Shown here: one piece after another, positions 24,578 through 35,033 of the stretch
Position numbering within the stretch: position 1 is the first letter of the stretch
How the letters are laid out: each line of letters starts with the position of its first letter
Source: Cryptosporangium phraense
Lineage (GTDB): Bacteria; Actinomycetota; Actinomycetes; Mycobacteriales; Cryptosporangiaceae
Direction of reading: 5' to 3'
Length of the DNA stretch: 64,000 bases
Assembly (NCBI RefSeq): GCF_006912135.1
Contig: NZ_VIRS01000005.1
Location: 1 to 64,000 of the forward strand
Program-made: the position numbers and the translations under genes
The notes under the pieces: model-generated
What the model was told of the DNA's origin: nothing
What the model saw: the letters and a program-made list of their open reading frames with translations, nothing else
Database searches by the model: none

Positions 24578-25708
24578 TCAGGGGCGTAATTCGGACCGCG
24601 GGGTGGCGGCCGAGCCGTTGGGCGAGCTCACGTCCGCGTGGGTGCGCTCGCGCAGCGCGTCGAAGATCGCCATCCCCTGGCCCACCAGGCCGGCCGCGAC
24701 CTGGCTGACTCCTTCGGCGCCGTTGACCACCGTGACGTTCGCGCCCGCGAGCCCCTGCGCGGCCTGGCGGACGATCTCCGGCAGCTGGTCGATGAGCATC
24801 CGATCGAGCGCGACCCGGCCGCAGGACGCGGCCGCCTCGGCCTGGATCCGGATCTGCTCGGCCTCGGCCGCCGCCACGATCCGTACCCGCTCGGCCTCCG
24901 CCTCGGCCGGCCGCACGACCTCCGCGACCAGTTGCTGCTGCCGCAGTTCGGCCTCGCGCTGGGCCAGCTCGGTCTGGGCCGCGATGACCTCGCGCTGCGC
25001 CTGGGCTTGGGAGAGCGGGCCGGCCTGGGCCGCCTCGGCCTGCGCGGTGTCGATCTCGGCCTTGTACTGCGCCTGCACGATCGCGGTCTGCCGCGCGTAC
25101 TCCGACTGCCTGCGCTGCGACTCCTGCTGCGCCTCGGCCGCCGCCTGGTTCGCCCTGGCCTGAGCGATCTGCGCCTCCCGCTGGATGGCCGCGTTGTGCG
25201 GGGCCGCCATCGCCGCGATGTAACCGAGCTTGCCGTCGTCGATCGACTGGATCTGCAGGGCGTCGACGGTCAGCCCGATCTTCGACATCTCCTCCTTCGA
25301 CCCGTCGAGGATCTCGATGGCCAGCTTCTGCCGTTCGGTGATGATCTCCTCGACGGTCATCGAGCCGATGATGGACCGCAGGTGACCGGAGAAGATCCGC
25401 CCGGTCAGCACCGCCATCTGGTCCTGGTCGGAGAGGAACCGCTGCCCGGCCGCGACGATGCTCTGGACGTCGGTACCGACCTTGAAGGCGATGACGGCCC
25501 GCACGTTGAGACTGATTCCCTGCCGGGTGACGCAGAGCTCCTCGACTTCGGCCTCACGCATCGCCAACGTGAGGAAACGGGCCTTACGGAAGAACGGCAG
25601 CACGAAGGCGCCGTGGCCGATGATGACGCGGAACGGCGCCGCGTCGCGGTTCTTGCCGCCGGAGATGAGCATCGCCTCGTCGGGCGAGGGGACTCGGTAC
25701 CCGAACAT
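24578..25708 (-). CDS. flotillin-like SPFH-domain protein
   Basis: The product has 376 aa from ATG 25708, with AGAAGG 8-13 nt upstream. The SPFH/band-7 domain spans ~residues 10-190 (RVIIGHGAFVLPFFRKARFL, then IVAAGQRFLSDQ and LRSIIGSMTVEEIITERQKL). A long Ala/Gln/Glu-rich coiled coil (~195-310, QREAQIAQARANQAAAEAQQ) and flotillin-type C-terminus follow. Such proteins oligomerise on the inner membrane face and organise microdomains. A small NfeD-like partner is encoded 28 nt upstream. Confidence 0.92.
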   Translation of the reverse strand: MFGYRVPSPDEAMLISGGKNRDAAPFRVIIGHGAFVLPFFRKARFLTLAMREAEVEELCVTRQGISLNVRAVIAFKVGTDVQSIVAAGQRFLSDQDQMAVLTGRIFSGHLRSIIGSMTVEEIITERQKLAIEILDGSKEEMSKIGLTVDALQIQSIDDGKLGYIAAMAAPHNAAIQREAQIAQARANQAAAEAQQESQRRQSEYARQTAIVQAQYKAEIDTAQAEAAQAGPLSQAQAQREVIAAQTELAQREAELRQQQLVAEVVRPAEAEAERVRIVAAAEAEQIRIQAEAAASCGRVALDRMLIDQLPEIVRQAAQGLAGANVTVVNGAEGVSQVAAGLVGQGMAIFDALRERTHADVSSPNGSAATPRSELRP

Positions 25709-25736
25709 GGTTCGGACCTTCTTTCGGAAACGGGCG

Positions 25737-26006
25737 TCAGTCGGTGGGGCCCGGAGAGGGAACTTCAGGAAGTGGACGAGCGGCCTGTTCGCGCCGACTG
25801 TCCCACGCGACCACGTCGACGGTCCGCGCACCGCGCACGTCGACCACCAGGACCCGGGTGCCCCGCGGCATCGCCGCGTCGGACCAGGCCAGGTAGGCCT
25901 CGGGAGCGCCACCGACGACGAGGAGGACCTCGCCGGCCCCGGCCGCGCCGCGAGTCGGGACGATCAACTGGCCGACGCTGCCGACGACCGTGCGCTCCCC
26001 GTCCAC
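25737..26006 (-). CDS. NfeD/OB-fold-like small protein, partner of flotillin-like protein
   Basis: The product has 89 aa from GTG 26006, chosen because TATCCT lies 7 nt upstream; GTG 26033 is possible. The sequence reads ERTVVGSVGQLIVPTRGAAG, then GEVLLVVGGAPEAYLAWSD and GTRVLVVDVRGARTVDVVAW. This is a small beta-barrel pattern like the soluble OB domain of NfeD proteins that accompany SPFH proteins. Assignment rests on that pattern and the neighbouring gene. Confidence 0.7.
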   Translation of the reverse strand: MDGERTVVGSVGQLIVPTRGAAGAGEVLLVVGGAPEAYLAWSDAAMPRGTRVLVVDVRGARTVDVVAWDSRREQAARPLPEVPSPGPTD

Positions 26007-26081
26007 AAGCCCGAGGATAGGCCTGCCCGGCACGTCGGCCGCACCGGTGCCGACGGTCCCGGAATCACGGGTCGGGGGCGG

Positions 26082-26741
26082 TCACGTCGCCGCGCTGCGG
26101 AGCCAGGTGAGGACCGCGAGGACCCGGCGGTTGCCGTCGGTCGCCGGGGGCAGGTCGAGCTTGACCAGCACGTTGCCGACGTGTTTGCCGACCGCCGCCT
26201 CGGACAGGAACAGCCGGCGGGCGATCGCCGCGTTCGAGTGGCCCTCGGCGACCAGCGCGAGCACCTCCCGCTCGCGCGGCGACAACCGGGCGACCGGGTC
26301 GCTCCGCCGCCCCAGCAGCCGCCGGACGACCTCGGGGTCGACGACAGTGCCGCCGTCGACGATCCGGTGCAGCGTCCGGACGAAGTCCCCGACGTCGACG
26401 ACCCGGTCCTTGAGCAGGTAGCCGACCCCGCGGCCGTCGCCGGACTCGAGCAGGTCGGCCGCGTAGGCGTGCTGGACGAACTGACTGAGCGCGACCACCG
26501 CGAGCCCCGGATGCCGCCTGCGCAGGGCGATCGCCGCGCGCAGCCCCTCGTCGCCGAACCCGGGTGGCATCCGGATGTCGGTGATCACCAGCGCGGGGAT
26601 CAGCCGCGCGACCGCCGCGGCCAGCGCATCGGCGTCACCGACCGCGGCCACCACGTCGAACCCGAACCGTTCCAGCACACTGGTCAGCCCCTCGCGCAGC
26701 AGGACGCCGTCCTCGGCCAGGACCGTCCGGAGGCCGGTCAC
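26082..26741 (-). CDS. NarL/LuxR-family response regulator
   Basis: The product has 219 aa from GTG 26741. The receiver domain runs ~1-120 with acidic pocket (LAEDGVLL), phospho-acceptor Asp in LVITDIRMPP and the Lys in YLLKDRV. The C-terminal LuxR-type HTH reads LSPREREVLALVAEGHSNAA then IARRLFLSEAAVGKHV. The histidine kinase gene ends 43 nt upstream, so the two form a two-component pair. Confidence 0.93.
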   Translation of the reverse strand: MTGLRTVLAEDGVLLREGLTSVLERFGFDVVAAVGDADALAAAVARLIPALVITDIRMPPGFGDEGLRAAIALRRRHPGLAVVALSQFVQHAYAADLLESGDGRGVGYLLKDRVVDVGDFVRTLHRIVDGGTVVDPEVVRRLLGRRSDPVARLSPREREVLALVAEGHSNAAIARRLFLSEAAVGKHVGNVLVKLDLPPATDGNRRVLAVLTWLRSAAT

Positions 26742-26784
26742 AGCGGATCCCGGGGAAGCTCGGCGCGGAGCGTCCGGAGGCCGC

Positions 26785-28233
26785 TCACGCCGGACCCCAG
26801 GGCATCTCGGCGCGGAGCCGGGTCGGGCCGCCGGGCGGGCTGGACAGCAGGACCCGGCCGCCGACCGCGGCGACGCGGTCGGCCAGTCCGGTGAGGCCGG
26901 TGCCGTTGGCGGCGTCGGCGCCGCCGCACCCGTCGTCGAGAACCTCGACGACGAGCGTGTCGCGGTCCCGGCCGGTGTGGACGGTCGCCTGGCCGGCCGC
27001 GCTGTGCTTGGCGACGTTGGTCAGCGCCTCGGCCACGACGAAGTAGGCGGTCGTCTCGGCCTGGGCCGAGGGCCGGCCGGGCAGGTCCGTGTGCACGCGG
27101 GTCGGGACCGGGTTGCGGTCGGCCAGCTCGCGCAGCGCCTCGGGGAGGCCGAGGTCGGTGAGGAGCTGGGGGCGGATCCCGCGTATGAGCTCGCGAAACT
27201 CGGTCATGAGCTCCTTCGCCTGCCGATGCGCAACCGCTACGGCGGCCGCCGACTCGGCCGTGGCGATCGCCGTCGCCGTCGGGTCCGACTCGGCCGCAGC
27301 GGAGGCAGACGCCGGAGTGGAGGCCGGGGCCGGGGCCGCGGCAGAGGCCGGGGCCGCGGCAGAGGCCGGGGCCGCGGCAGAGGCCGGGGCCGCGGACGAG
27401 GCGGGCGGCTCGGTCGCCGGCGGGACCTCGGCGAGGAGGGTCCGGGCCAGGCCGAGTTGGAGGGTCAGGCTGACGAGGCGCTGCTGGGCGCCGTCGTGGA
27501 GGTCACGCTCGATCCGCCGACGCTCGGCCTCGAACGCGTCGGCCAGCCGCGCCCGCGAGCGCGAGACCTCCACCAGCTCGGCCCGCAGCCGAACCTCCCC
27601 GGGCGGCTGCAACAGCACCCGCGCGACCGCCGCATGCGCCCCCGCCACCACCGCCAGCAGATACGGCACGACCGGCAACGCCAGCACGGCCGCGATCGCA
27701 TAGGGCGCGGCCTCGGCCGGACTCCCCACCGTGTCGAACCCGACCGCGATCGGCCCGTCGCCCACGACCACCGGAGCCACCACCCACGCGGCCAGCAGCA
27801 CGAGCACCGACACCACCGCCCCGTACACCACCGGCCCGGCCGTGAGCAGCACCAACGCGTAGGCCAACGCCCGCCAGGTAGCCGGATCCGTGTAGAACGC
27901 CCGGATCCCACGCCCCCGTGCCGAACCCCGGAGCGGCCGGTCGTCGATCAGCCGCAACCGGACCCGCTCGACCTCCGCGACCGGCCACGCGACCAACGGC
28001 CCGACCCCACCGATCAGCACACCCCCCACCACCAGCAGCACCAGATCACCAACCCCGGCGAACTCCAACCGGGACACCCGCACCGCGAGCACCAGCCACG
28101 GCAACCCCAACACCCCGAACGGAACCGCAGCCACCGCCCCGACCGGCACCGTCGACACCAGATACGCACCAGCCCGCCACGGCCACGCACCCACCAGAAA
28201 CCGACGGCGCCGCAGAGCCCCGAAAACTGTCAC
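26785..28233 (-). CDS. NarX/DesK-type sensor histidine kinase with Ala/Pro insert
   Basis: The product has 482 aa from GTG 28233, chosen because TACCGT lies 6 nt upstream; GTG 28284 would add 17 residues. About six N-terminal membrane helices come first. The HisKA_3 box is AERRRIERDLHDGAQQRLVS and the HATPase region includes VVEALTNVAKHSAA-like and DDGCGGADAANGTGLTGLAD. Between the two DHp helices lies a ~55-residue Ala/Pro/Ser insert (PASAAAPASAAAPAS), encoded by ~18-bp repeats at 27320-27400, which would sit at the hairpin tip. It partners the regulator at 26082. Confidence 0.9.
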   Translation of the reverse strand: MTVFGALRRRRFLVGAWPWRAGAYLVSTVPVGAVAAVPFGVLGLPWLVLAVRVSRLEFAGVGDLVLLVVGGVLIGGVGPLVAWPVAEVERVRLRLIDDRPLRGSARGRGIRAFYTDPATWRALAYALVLLTAGPVVYGAVVSVLVLLAAWVVAPVVVGDGPIAVGFDTVGSPAEAAPYAIAAVLALPVVPYLLAVVAGAHAAVARVLLQPPGEVRLRAELVEVSRSRARLADAFEAERRRIERDLHDGAQQRLVSLTLQLGLARTLLAEVPPATEPPASSAAPASAAAPASAAAPASAAAPAPASTPASASAAAESDPTATAIATAESAAAVAVAHRQAKELMTEFRELIRGIRPQLLTDLGLPEALRELADRNPVPTRVHTDLPGRPSAQAETTAYFVVAEALTNVAKHSAAGQATVHTGRDRDTLVVEVLDDGCGGADAANGTGLTGLADRVAAVGGRVLLSSPPGGPTRLRAEMPWGPA

Positions 28234-28365
28234 CGGCGGACGGTAACCTCGCCGAGTCCCCGCCCCCCAGCCGTCTGGATCCACCCACCCGGTAGACCTG
28301 GCCCTACCCCCACCCGATACCTACGCGCCGTGCCCCGGCGCCCCACCGCTGGTGTGCTCGACGGC

Positions 28366-29076
28366 ATGCGATCACCCCTGACCGCGCTGGCCGCGGCCGT
28401 CCTCATCGGTTGCACCGCCTGCACCGACATCAGCTCGATCAACGAGTCGAGCCACGACCGGCGCTCGTTCGACCTGCCCGGCGACTCGCTCGTCGTCGAC
28501 GCCGGCGGCACCGACGTCCGGCTGGTCACCGGCGACCCCGGACGCGTCCAGGTCGACCGGACGCTCACCGGCAAGGCGACCGCCGACGGCAACGCGTCCT
28601 GGTCGCTGTCCGGCGACCGGCTGCGGCTCCGCGTCACCTGCAGCGGGTTCGTCCCGGACTGCGGCGGGCTGCACGTCGTGCGTGTCCCGCCCCGCACCGC
28701 GGTCACGATCACCAGCGACGCGCCGGTCCGCGCGGTCGGCCCGACCGGCGCGCTCACCGCGACCGTCAGCGACAGCTGGCTCCGGGTCGAGCGTCCGGCC
28801 GGTCCGCTGCGCCTGCGCGCGCAGCAGTCGGTGACGGTCACCGACGCGACGTCCGCCGACGTCCGCGCCACCTCCGACGAGCGAAAGGTCGACGTCGCGT
28901 TCGCGCGCCCTCCCGATCATGTGGACGCCGAGGCCGCGGGCGCGGTGCGCGTCACGTTGCCGCCGGGGCCGGAGACCTACCGGATCACGTGCGACTGCCC
29001 CACGAAGAGCGACCCGGCCAGTCCCCGAACCGTCGTCGCCCACGGCACGACCGCCCAGGTCAGAAAGGCACCCTGA
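28366..29076 (+). CDS. putative lipoprotein with DUF4097-like beta-helical domain
   Basis: The 236-aa protein starts MRSPLTALAAAVLIGC with a lipobox Cys at 16. The mature part contains repeated short beta-strand units (LVVDAGGTDVRLVTGDPGRV, SWSLSGDRLRLRV, TVTDATSADVRATSDERKV) resembling DUF4097/adhesin-type right-handed beta-helices. It is divergent from the histidine kinase, so it could be a target or a sensor accessory; that is inference. Confidence 0.75.
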   Translation: MRSPLTALAAAVLIGCTACTDISSINESSHDRRSFDLPGDSLVVDAGGTDVRLVTGDPGRVQVDRTLTGKATADGNASWSLSGDRLRLRVTCSGFVPDCGGLHVVRVPPRTAVTITSDAPVRAVGPTGALTATVSDSWLRVERPAGPLRLRAQQSVTVTDATSADVRATSDERKVDVAFARPPDHVDAEAAGAVRVTLPPGPETYRITCDCPTKSDPASPRTVVAHGTTAQVRKAP

Positions 29077-29270
29077 CCCGCGATCGACGTTCCCGAGGCG
29101 GTGTGGCTGATCACCGCCGAGCAGGCCGGCCACGGAACCGGCCCGTGCGGGTTCTCGCCGACAAGGCTACGAATCGGCGGACCATTCGGCAGTCGAAGTC
29201 GATCCGATCGACCGTTTTTCCAAAATTGCGATGCTGATATGCTGGAAATCCATCGCATTACATTCTCGGC

Positions 29271-30002
29271 GTGACGAATTTCAGCGTCGACGTGCATTCT
29301 CTGTCCTATCGCGAGGGCGATTCCCAGTTCACCGGGCTGCTGTACCGGCCCTCGGCGCCCCCGGGCGACCGTCCGGGAATTCTGTTGTTCCACGGCGGCG
29401 CGGGCCTCGACTCGCACGCCCAGCAGCAGAGCCGCCGGTACGCAGAACTGGGCTACACCGTGTTCGCCGCGGACCTGTACGGCGACGGAACCGCCGGCGA
29501 TCGGCAACGCATCCTGGCCCAGGTGACGGCCCTGCGAGACGATCCCGACCTGCTGGCCGCCCGCGGCCGGGCCGCGCTGGCCGCCGCGCCCCAGGTCGAC
29601 GCGTACGCCGTGATCGGATTCTGCTTCGGCGGCCTGGCCGCACTCACCCTCGCCCGCGCCGGGGCCGAGCTGGCCGGCGCCGAGCTGGCCGGCGTGATCA
29701 GCGTCCACGGAACGCTGACCACCAGCGCTCCGGCCGAGCCGGGTGCGGTCACCGCCCGCGTCCTGGTCTGCCACGGGGCCCGGGATCCGCACGTACCGAT
29801 GGCGCACGTCGAGCAGTTCGCCGCCGAAATGGACCACGCCCGGGCCGACTGGCAACTGAACGTCTACGGCGGCGCCGAGCACGGCTTCACCCACGAGCAC
29901 GCCACCCCCGGAGCGACTCCCGGCGTGTCCTATCACCGCGACGCCGACGCGCGGTCGCACGCCGACATCCGCGCCTTCCTCGCCGACGTCCCGGCCCGCT
30001 GA
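29271..30002 (+). CDS. dienelactone hydrolase family protein
   Basis: The product has 243 aa from GTG 29271; TACATT lies 6 nt upstream in a short AT-rich stretch. The alpha/beta hydrolase triad is Cys (VIGFCFGG), Asp (CHGARDPHVP) and His (GGAEHGFTH). DLH enzymes open enol-lactones or cleave related esters in the cytoplasm. The 194-bp gap before it (29077-29270) holds no gene. It is convergent with the response regulator at 30026. Confidence 0.92.
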   Translation: MTNFSVDVHSLSYREGDSQFTGLLYRPSAPPGDRPGILLFHGGAGLDSHAQQQSRRYAELGYTVFAADLYGDGTAGDRQRILAQVTALRDDPDLLAARGRAALAAAPQVDAYAVIGFCFGGLAALTLARAGAELAGAELAGVISVHGTLTTSAPAEPGAVTARVLVCHGARDPHVPMAHVEQFAAEMDHARADWQLNVYGGAEHGFTHEHATPGATPGVSYHRDADARSHADIRAFLADVPAR

Positions 30003-30025
30003 CCCCGCGGTGGCCCCGCGTCGGC

Positions 30026-30655
30026 TCAGCCCAGTAACCCGGCTCGATGGGCCGCATCCACCGCCGACGCGCGATCACGCACGCCGAGCTTCTCGAACAG
30101 GTGCAGCAGGTGCGTCTTGACCGTCGTCTCGGAGATGAACAGCGTCCGGGCCGCCTCGCGGTTCGTCGCCCCGGCGGCGACCAGCCTCAGCACCTCCAGT
30201 TCCCGCTTGCTCAGGCCCGGACTCGCCACGGCCGGCGGCGCGGCGGCCCGGCTCATCAGGCGGCTGGCCACCGCGGGCGAGAGCACCGCGTCGCCCTTGT
30301 GGGCGCTGCGCACGGCCCGCACGAGCTCGTCGCCGGGCGCGTCCTTGAGCAGGTAGCCGGTGGCGCCCGCGGCCACCGCGTCCAGCACGTCGGCGTCCGC
30401 GTCGAACGTCGTCAGGACCAGGACGCGAGCGGTGACGCCGCGGCGGCGGAGCTCGCGGATGGCCTCGACGCCGCCGGCGCCGGGCATCCGGAGGTCCATC
30501 ACGACGACGTCCGGCTGCTCGACGACGGCGAGGAGAACCGCCTGCTCGCCGTCGGAGGCCTCGCCGACGACCTCGATGTCGTCGATGCTGTCGAACATCC
30601 CGCGGAGGCCGTCGCGGACGACCGGGTGGTCGTCGACGAGCATCAGCCGGATCAT
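30026..30655 (-). CDS. NarL/LuxR-family response regulator
   Basis: The product has 209 aa from ATG 30655, overlapping the kinase stop as ATGA. The receiver has LMLVDDHPVVRDGL, Asp in VVVMDLRMPG and Lys in YLLKDAPG; the HTH reads LSKRELEVLRLVAAGATNRE then AARTLFISETTVKTHLL. Last gene of the ABC-exporter/two-component operon. It probably controls expression of the exporter or of a nearby target. Confidence 0.94.
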   Translation of the reverse strand: MIRLMLVDDHPVVRDGLRGMFDSIDDIEVVGEASDGEQAVLLAVVEQPDVVVMDLRMPGAGGVEAIRELRRRGVTARVLVLTTFDADADVLDAVAAGATGYLLKDAPGDELVRAVRSAHKGDAVLSPAVASRLMSRAAAPPAVASPGLSKRELEVLRLVAAGATNREAARTLFISETTVKTHLLHLFEKLGVRDRASAVDAAHRAGLLG

Positions 30656-31923
30656 GACGCGGTCACCGGGGCGCCGCACGGCAGCGTGGCCACCAGCGCG
30701 GTGCCCTCCCCGGGCGTGCTCTCGACGATCAACGTGCCGTCGACCCGGGCCAGCCGGTCACGCATCGCGGTGAGCCCCATCCCGGTGCCGTCGGGCCGCT
30801 CGCCGACGGCGTCCGGATCGAAACCGACGCCGTCGTCGCGGACGTCGAGCATCACCGCGTCCTCCAAGTAGGTGAGCGTCACGCCGACGCGCGTCGCGGA
30901 CGCGTGTTTCGTCACGTTGGCTAGGGCCTCCTGGACGACCCGCAGCAGAACCACCTCCTGGTCGGTCGGGAGCACGCGGACCGGTCCGGTGACGTCGACG
31001 TCGACCGGGAGGTCGGCGCCGGCGGCGACGCCCTGGATCGCCTTCGGCAGCGTAGAGCCCTCGAGGCGGCCCGGCCGGAGGGCCTGCAGTGACCGACGGG
31101 CCTCGGAGAGGCCCTCCCGGGCCAGCTGCGCGGCCTGATCGACGTGCGGACGGGTGGCGCCGGCCAGCTCGCCGGTGCGGTCGGCCGCCTCGAGCTGGCG
31201 GATGATGCCGGTCAGGGCCTGGGCCAGCGTGTCGTGGATCTCGCCGGCCAGGCGGGCCCGCTCGTCGAGCGCCCCGGCCTCGCGGGCCTGGGTGACCAGC
31301 TGGTTCTGCAGTCCCCGGTTCTCGGCCAGGGTCTCTTCCAGACGCTGGTTGGTCGCGGTCAGTTCCTCGAGCATCCGGCCGCGCTCGATCTCCTGCTCGC
31401 GGGACTTCCGGACGACCCCGGTGACGAATCGCACCAGCGCGAAGCTCCCGGCGGACAGCAGCAGCCAGACGACGATCAGCACCGGGGTCGTCGGGTAGCC
31501 GCCGATGTAGCTGGCCGAGGCGATCATGGCGACTCCGCCCATCGCCGGGTAGACCAGCCGGTCGGGCAGGTAGTTCGGGCCCTCGACGTACGCGTACCAG
31601 GTGTAGATGCCGTACCACGGGTTCAAGCCGACCAGTATCGCGGTGAGCACCAGCCGGACCAGGAAGTACGTAACCGGCCGGCCGCGCACCGACGGGTGGA
31701 AGACCCAGGTCCACCCGGCGGCGAGCAGCGTGACCCCGGCCAGGACCGGGATCGCGACCCGGAACGGGATCGCGTCGGCGCTGCGATGGCTGAGGACCGT
31801 GTCGGTCACCGCGACCACGAGGGAGGCGGCCAGCAGCGTCAGCGGCATCCAGCGCCGCAGGTTCGCGTCGGTCACCGCGTCCAACGGCACCGCACCAACG
31901 GTCGCCTCCGGCGAGGTACTCAC
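30652..31923 (-). CDS. sensor histidine kinase (HisKA_3/NarL-partner type)
   Basis: The product has 423 aa from GTG 31923, 5 nt after GGGAGG; GTG 31941 is an alternative. Six hydrophobic segments (~30-190) are followed by a coiled coil (REQEIERGRMLEELTATNQR), the phospho-His box DERARLAGEIHDTLAQALTG and an HATPase domain with QEALANVTKHASA and DDGVGFDPDAVGE. It lies 34 nt after the ABC permease, an arrangement typical of systems that sense and export cell-envelope-active compounds. Confidence 0.93.
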   Translation of the reverse strand: MSTSPEATVGAVPLDAVTDANLRRWMPLTLLAASLVVAVTDTVLSHRSADAIPFRVAIPVLAGVTLLAAGWTWVFHPSVRGRPVTYFLVRLVLTAILVGLNPWYGIYTWYAYVEGPNYLPDRLVYPAMGGVAMIASASYIGGYPTTPVLIVVWLLLSAGSFALVRFVTGVVRKSREQEIERGRMLEELTATNQRLEETLAENRGLQNQLVTQAREAGALDERARLAGEIHDTLAQALTGIIRQLEAADRTGELAGATRPHVDQAAQLAREGLSEARRSLQALRPGRLEGSTLPKAIQGVAAGADLPVDVDVTGPVRVLPTDQEVVLLRVVQEALANVTKHASATRVGVTLTYLEDAVMLDVRDDGVGFDPDAVGERPDGTGMGLTAMRDRLARVDGTLIVESTPGEGTALVATLPCGAPVTAS

Positions 31924-31957
31924 GGCCGCCTCCCTTCCCACGATTCCATTCTGACGT

Positions 31958-32697
31958 TCAGGACCAGCGGAACCTACGGACGGCCGCTCCGATGAAGACC
32001 ACCGCGTAGGCGGCCAGCACGACCAGCGACAGCGTCGGCGGGAAGTGGCCGTCGATCGACGAGCTCAGCGCCTGGCTGGCCGCGCCGAGCGGCGTGTAGT
32101 GCGAGAGCGTGGCCAGCCAGTGCGGCATGACCTGCTGCGGCAGCCAGAGCCCGGCGAAGAACATCAGCGGGAAGAACAGCCCGGTGGCGATCGCGTTGGC
32201 GATCTTCGCGCTCGGGGCCAGGGCCGAGATCAGCGACGCCAGCCCGAGCATCGCGGCCGACGACAGGACCAGCGAGACGATCCAGCCCGGCACGCTGCCG
32301 GGGAACCCGCCGTCGAACGTCAGCGTCGCCACGAGCAGGAGGACGACGACGGTGGCGAGCGTGATCGCGAGGTGGATGCCGATCTGGGTGGCCAGCAGGC
32401 GCCAGGGCCGCATCGGCGTCACCGACAACCGGCGGAGGATGCCGCGTTCCCGGTAGATGCCGAGGGACTGCGGCAGGCTCATCGACGACACCATCGCCAG
32501 CGAGATCAGCGCGATGATCCCGAGGTAGACCTGCGCGTAGCTGAGGCCGCCGAGGTCGTGGTTGGGCCGGCTGGTGCCGGGGACCACCGCGAGGATGACG
32601 AACGCGATCACCGGGAGCAGGAAACCCCAGATCAGCGTCGCCGGTTCGCGGAGGAAGAGCCTGGTCTCGGTCTTGAACAGGGTGGTCAGAGGCGCGG

Positions 32698-32701
<4 letters not shown>
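31958..32701 (-). CDS. ABC-2 type exporter permease
   Basis: The product has 247 aa from GTG 32701, overlapping the ATPase stop as GTGA. It has six membrane helices with the ABC-2 pattern: FKTETRLFLREPATLIWGFL, YRERGILRRLSVTPMRPWRL and FFPLMFFAGLWLPQQVMP. It forms a homodimer with the ATPase, like DrrB-type drug or lipid exporters. Confidence 0.93.
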
Positions 32702-33606
<905 letters not shown>

Positions 33607-33731
33607 GTCTCGAGCGTCGCGGCTCCGGGAGCTGGCGGGCATGCACCAGGAGGGCGGGGCCGGAAGGACCCGGGGGTCCTCCATCCGGAGGACTCAGGGT
33701 TCCTTCAGGTCGGCGCCGGTTACCTGGACGG

Positions 33732-34547
33732 GTGCGAGACGTGGCGTTGGTGCTGGCGATCGCGGCGGCCGTGGCCTACGGGGCGGGCTCGCTGCTGCAG
33801 GCGGTGGGGGCTCGGCGGGCCCGCAGCACGGTGCTCGTGTGGCGGGAACCGGCGTATCTGGCCGGACTCGGGCTGGACGGAGTGGCCTGGCTGTTGTCGC
33901 TGGTCGCGCTGCGGACGCTACCGATCTACCTGGTGCAGACGGTGCTGGCCGGGTCGCTGGCGGTGACCGCCCTGGGGGCGCGGGCGTTCCTCGGCACCGT
34001 GCTGCGCCGGGCCGACGGAGGGGCGATCGCGGTCACCGTGGTGGGGCTGGCGCTGCTCGCCGGGGCGTCCGGGACGCAGACGGAGGGCGGGTTCTCCACC
34101 GCGGTCTCCGTGGTGGTGGCCGCCTCGGCGGTCGCCCTGGCCGCGGCCGGCTGGTGGACGGCCCGGCGCGCGCGGGCCGGGCGGGAGTGGGCGGTGGTCG
34201 GGTGCGCCGTCGTGGCCGGAGCCGCCTTCGGCGGCGCCGCGATCGCGGTGCACGGAATCACGGTGGGCGGGAGCTGGCCGGCCGAGCCGGCGGTCTGGGC
34301 GCTCGTCGTCTTCGGCGTGACCGGTGCGCTCCTCTACGCCGCCGCGCTCGAGCACGGGAACGTCGCCCGGGTCACCGCCGTGCTCTGGACGGTCGAGGTC
34401 GTCGTCCCGTCGAGCGTGGGGTTCGCGTGGCTCGGCGACACGGTCCGATCGGGCTGGATACCGGCCGCGGTGGCCGGCTTCGCGCTGGCGATCGCGGCCG
34501 CCCTGGTCCTGGCCGGCTCCCCGGCCCAGGAACCCGCGACGGCCTGA
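33732..34547 (+). CDS. multi-pass membrane protein of the DMT/EamA-like group
   Basis: The product has 271 aa from GTG 33732, with TTACCT 6 nt upstream. About nine to ten hydrophobic helices are visible, opening VALVLAIAAAVAYGAGSLLQ and including YLVQTVLAGSLAVTALGARA. The pattern resembles drug/metabolite transporter or NIPA-like proteins of actinobacteria. No substrate can be named. It borders the island: only 9 bp separate its stop from the convergent SLOG gene. Confidence 0.82.
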   Translation: MRDVALVLAIAAAVAYGAGSLLQAVGARRARSTVLVWREPAYLAGLGLDGVAWLLSLVALRTLPIYLVQTVLAGSLAVTALGARAFLGTVLRRADGGAIAVTVVGLALLAGASGTQTEGGFSTAVSVVVAASAVALAAAGWWTARRARAGREWAVVGCAVVAGAAFGGAAIAVHGITVGGSWPAEPAVWALVVFGVTGALLYAAALEHGNVARVTAVLWTVEVVVPSSVGFAWLGDTVRSGWIPAAVAGFALAIAAALVLAGSPAQEPATA

Positions 34548-34556
34548 CCTCGCGTT

Positions 34557-35033
34557 TCAGACGCGGCCCGCGCCGACGGGCCAGACGACGCGAGTCTCGA
34601 TGCCCCGCGCACGCGCGTACGCGACGATGTCACCGGTGCCACCCAGCCCCGCCGCCGGGGCGCCGTCCCACACCGCGAGGAGCACGTCGGACGAGTCGAC
34701 GATCGCGTGCCCGGCCGCGAGGTACGCCTCCTCGGACGGCGTCGGGTACGCGAGCACGCGGTGCTGCTGAGCCCGGGCCAGCAGCCGGTCGTATTCGGGC
34801 CGGTCGTCGTCGGCGAACGTCGTCCGGTATCCCGCACTCGGAACGACGACCCTCAGGCTCCCCCGGCAACGGAGCACCTCGCGCGCGAAGAGCTGATCGG
34901 CCCCGACGGCCAGGCTGCAGATCCCGACCAGTGGTTCACCGACCTCCGCCAGCTCGGCGCGGAGTGCGCTGACGACCAGACCGACGGTCGGCGCCGAGAG
35001 CGATTGGTGGCCGGTGAATCCCACGATCGTCAC
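34557..35033 (-). CDS. SLOG-like nucleotide-sensing domain protein
   Basis: The product has 158 aa from GTG 35033, which overlaps the caspase stop as GTGA. The opening VGFTGHQSLSAPTVGLV, the ICSLAVGADQLFAREVLR segment and VDSSDVLLAVWDGAPAAGLG form the Rossmann-like SLOG pattern (YspA/YpsA-related). Family members bind or process nucleotide-derived ligands and recur in bacterial conflict systems. Tight coupling to a caspase suggests it senses a signal or tunes the protease. No catalytic role can be proved from sequence. Confidence 0.7.
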   Translation of the reverse strand: MTIVGFTGHQSLSAPTVGLVVSALRAELAEVGEPLVGICSLAVGADQLFAREVLRCRGSLRVVVPSAGYRTTFADDDRPEYDRLLARAQQHRVLAYPTPSEEAYLAAGHAIVDSSDVLLAVWDGAPAAGLGGTGDIVAYARARGIETRVVWPVGAGRV

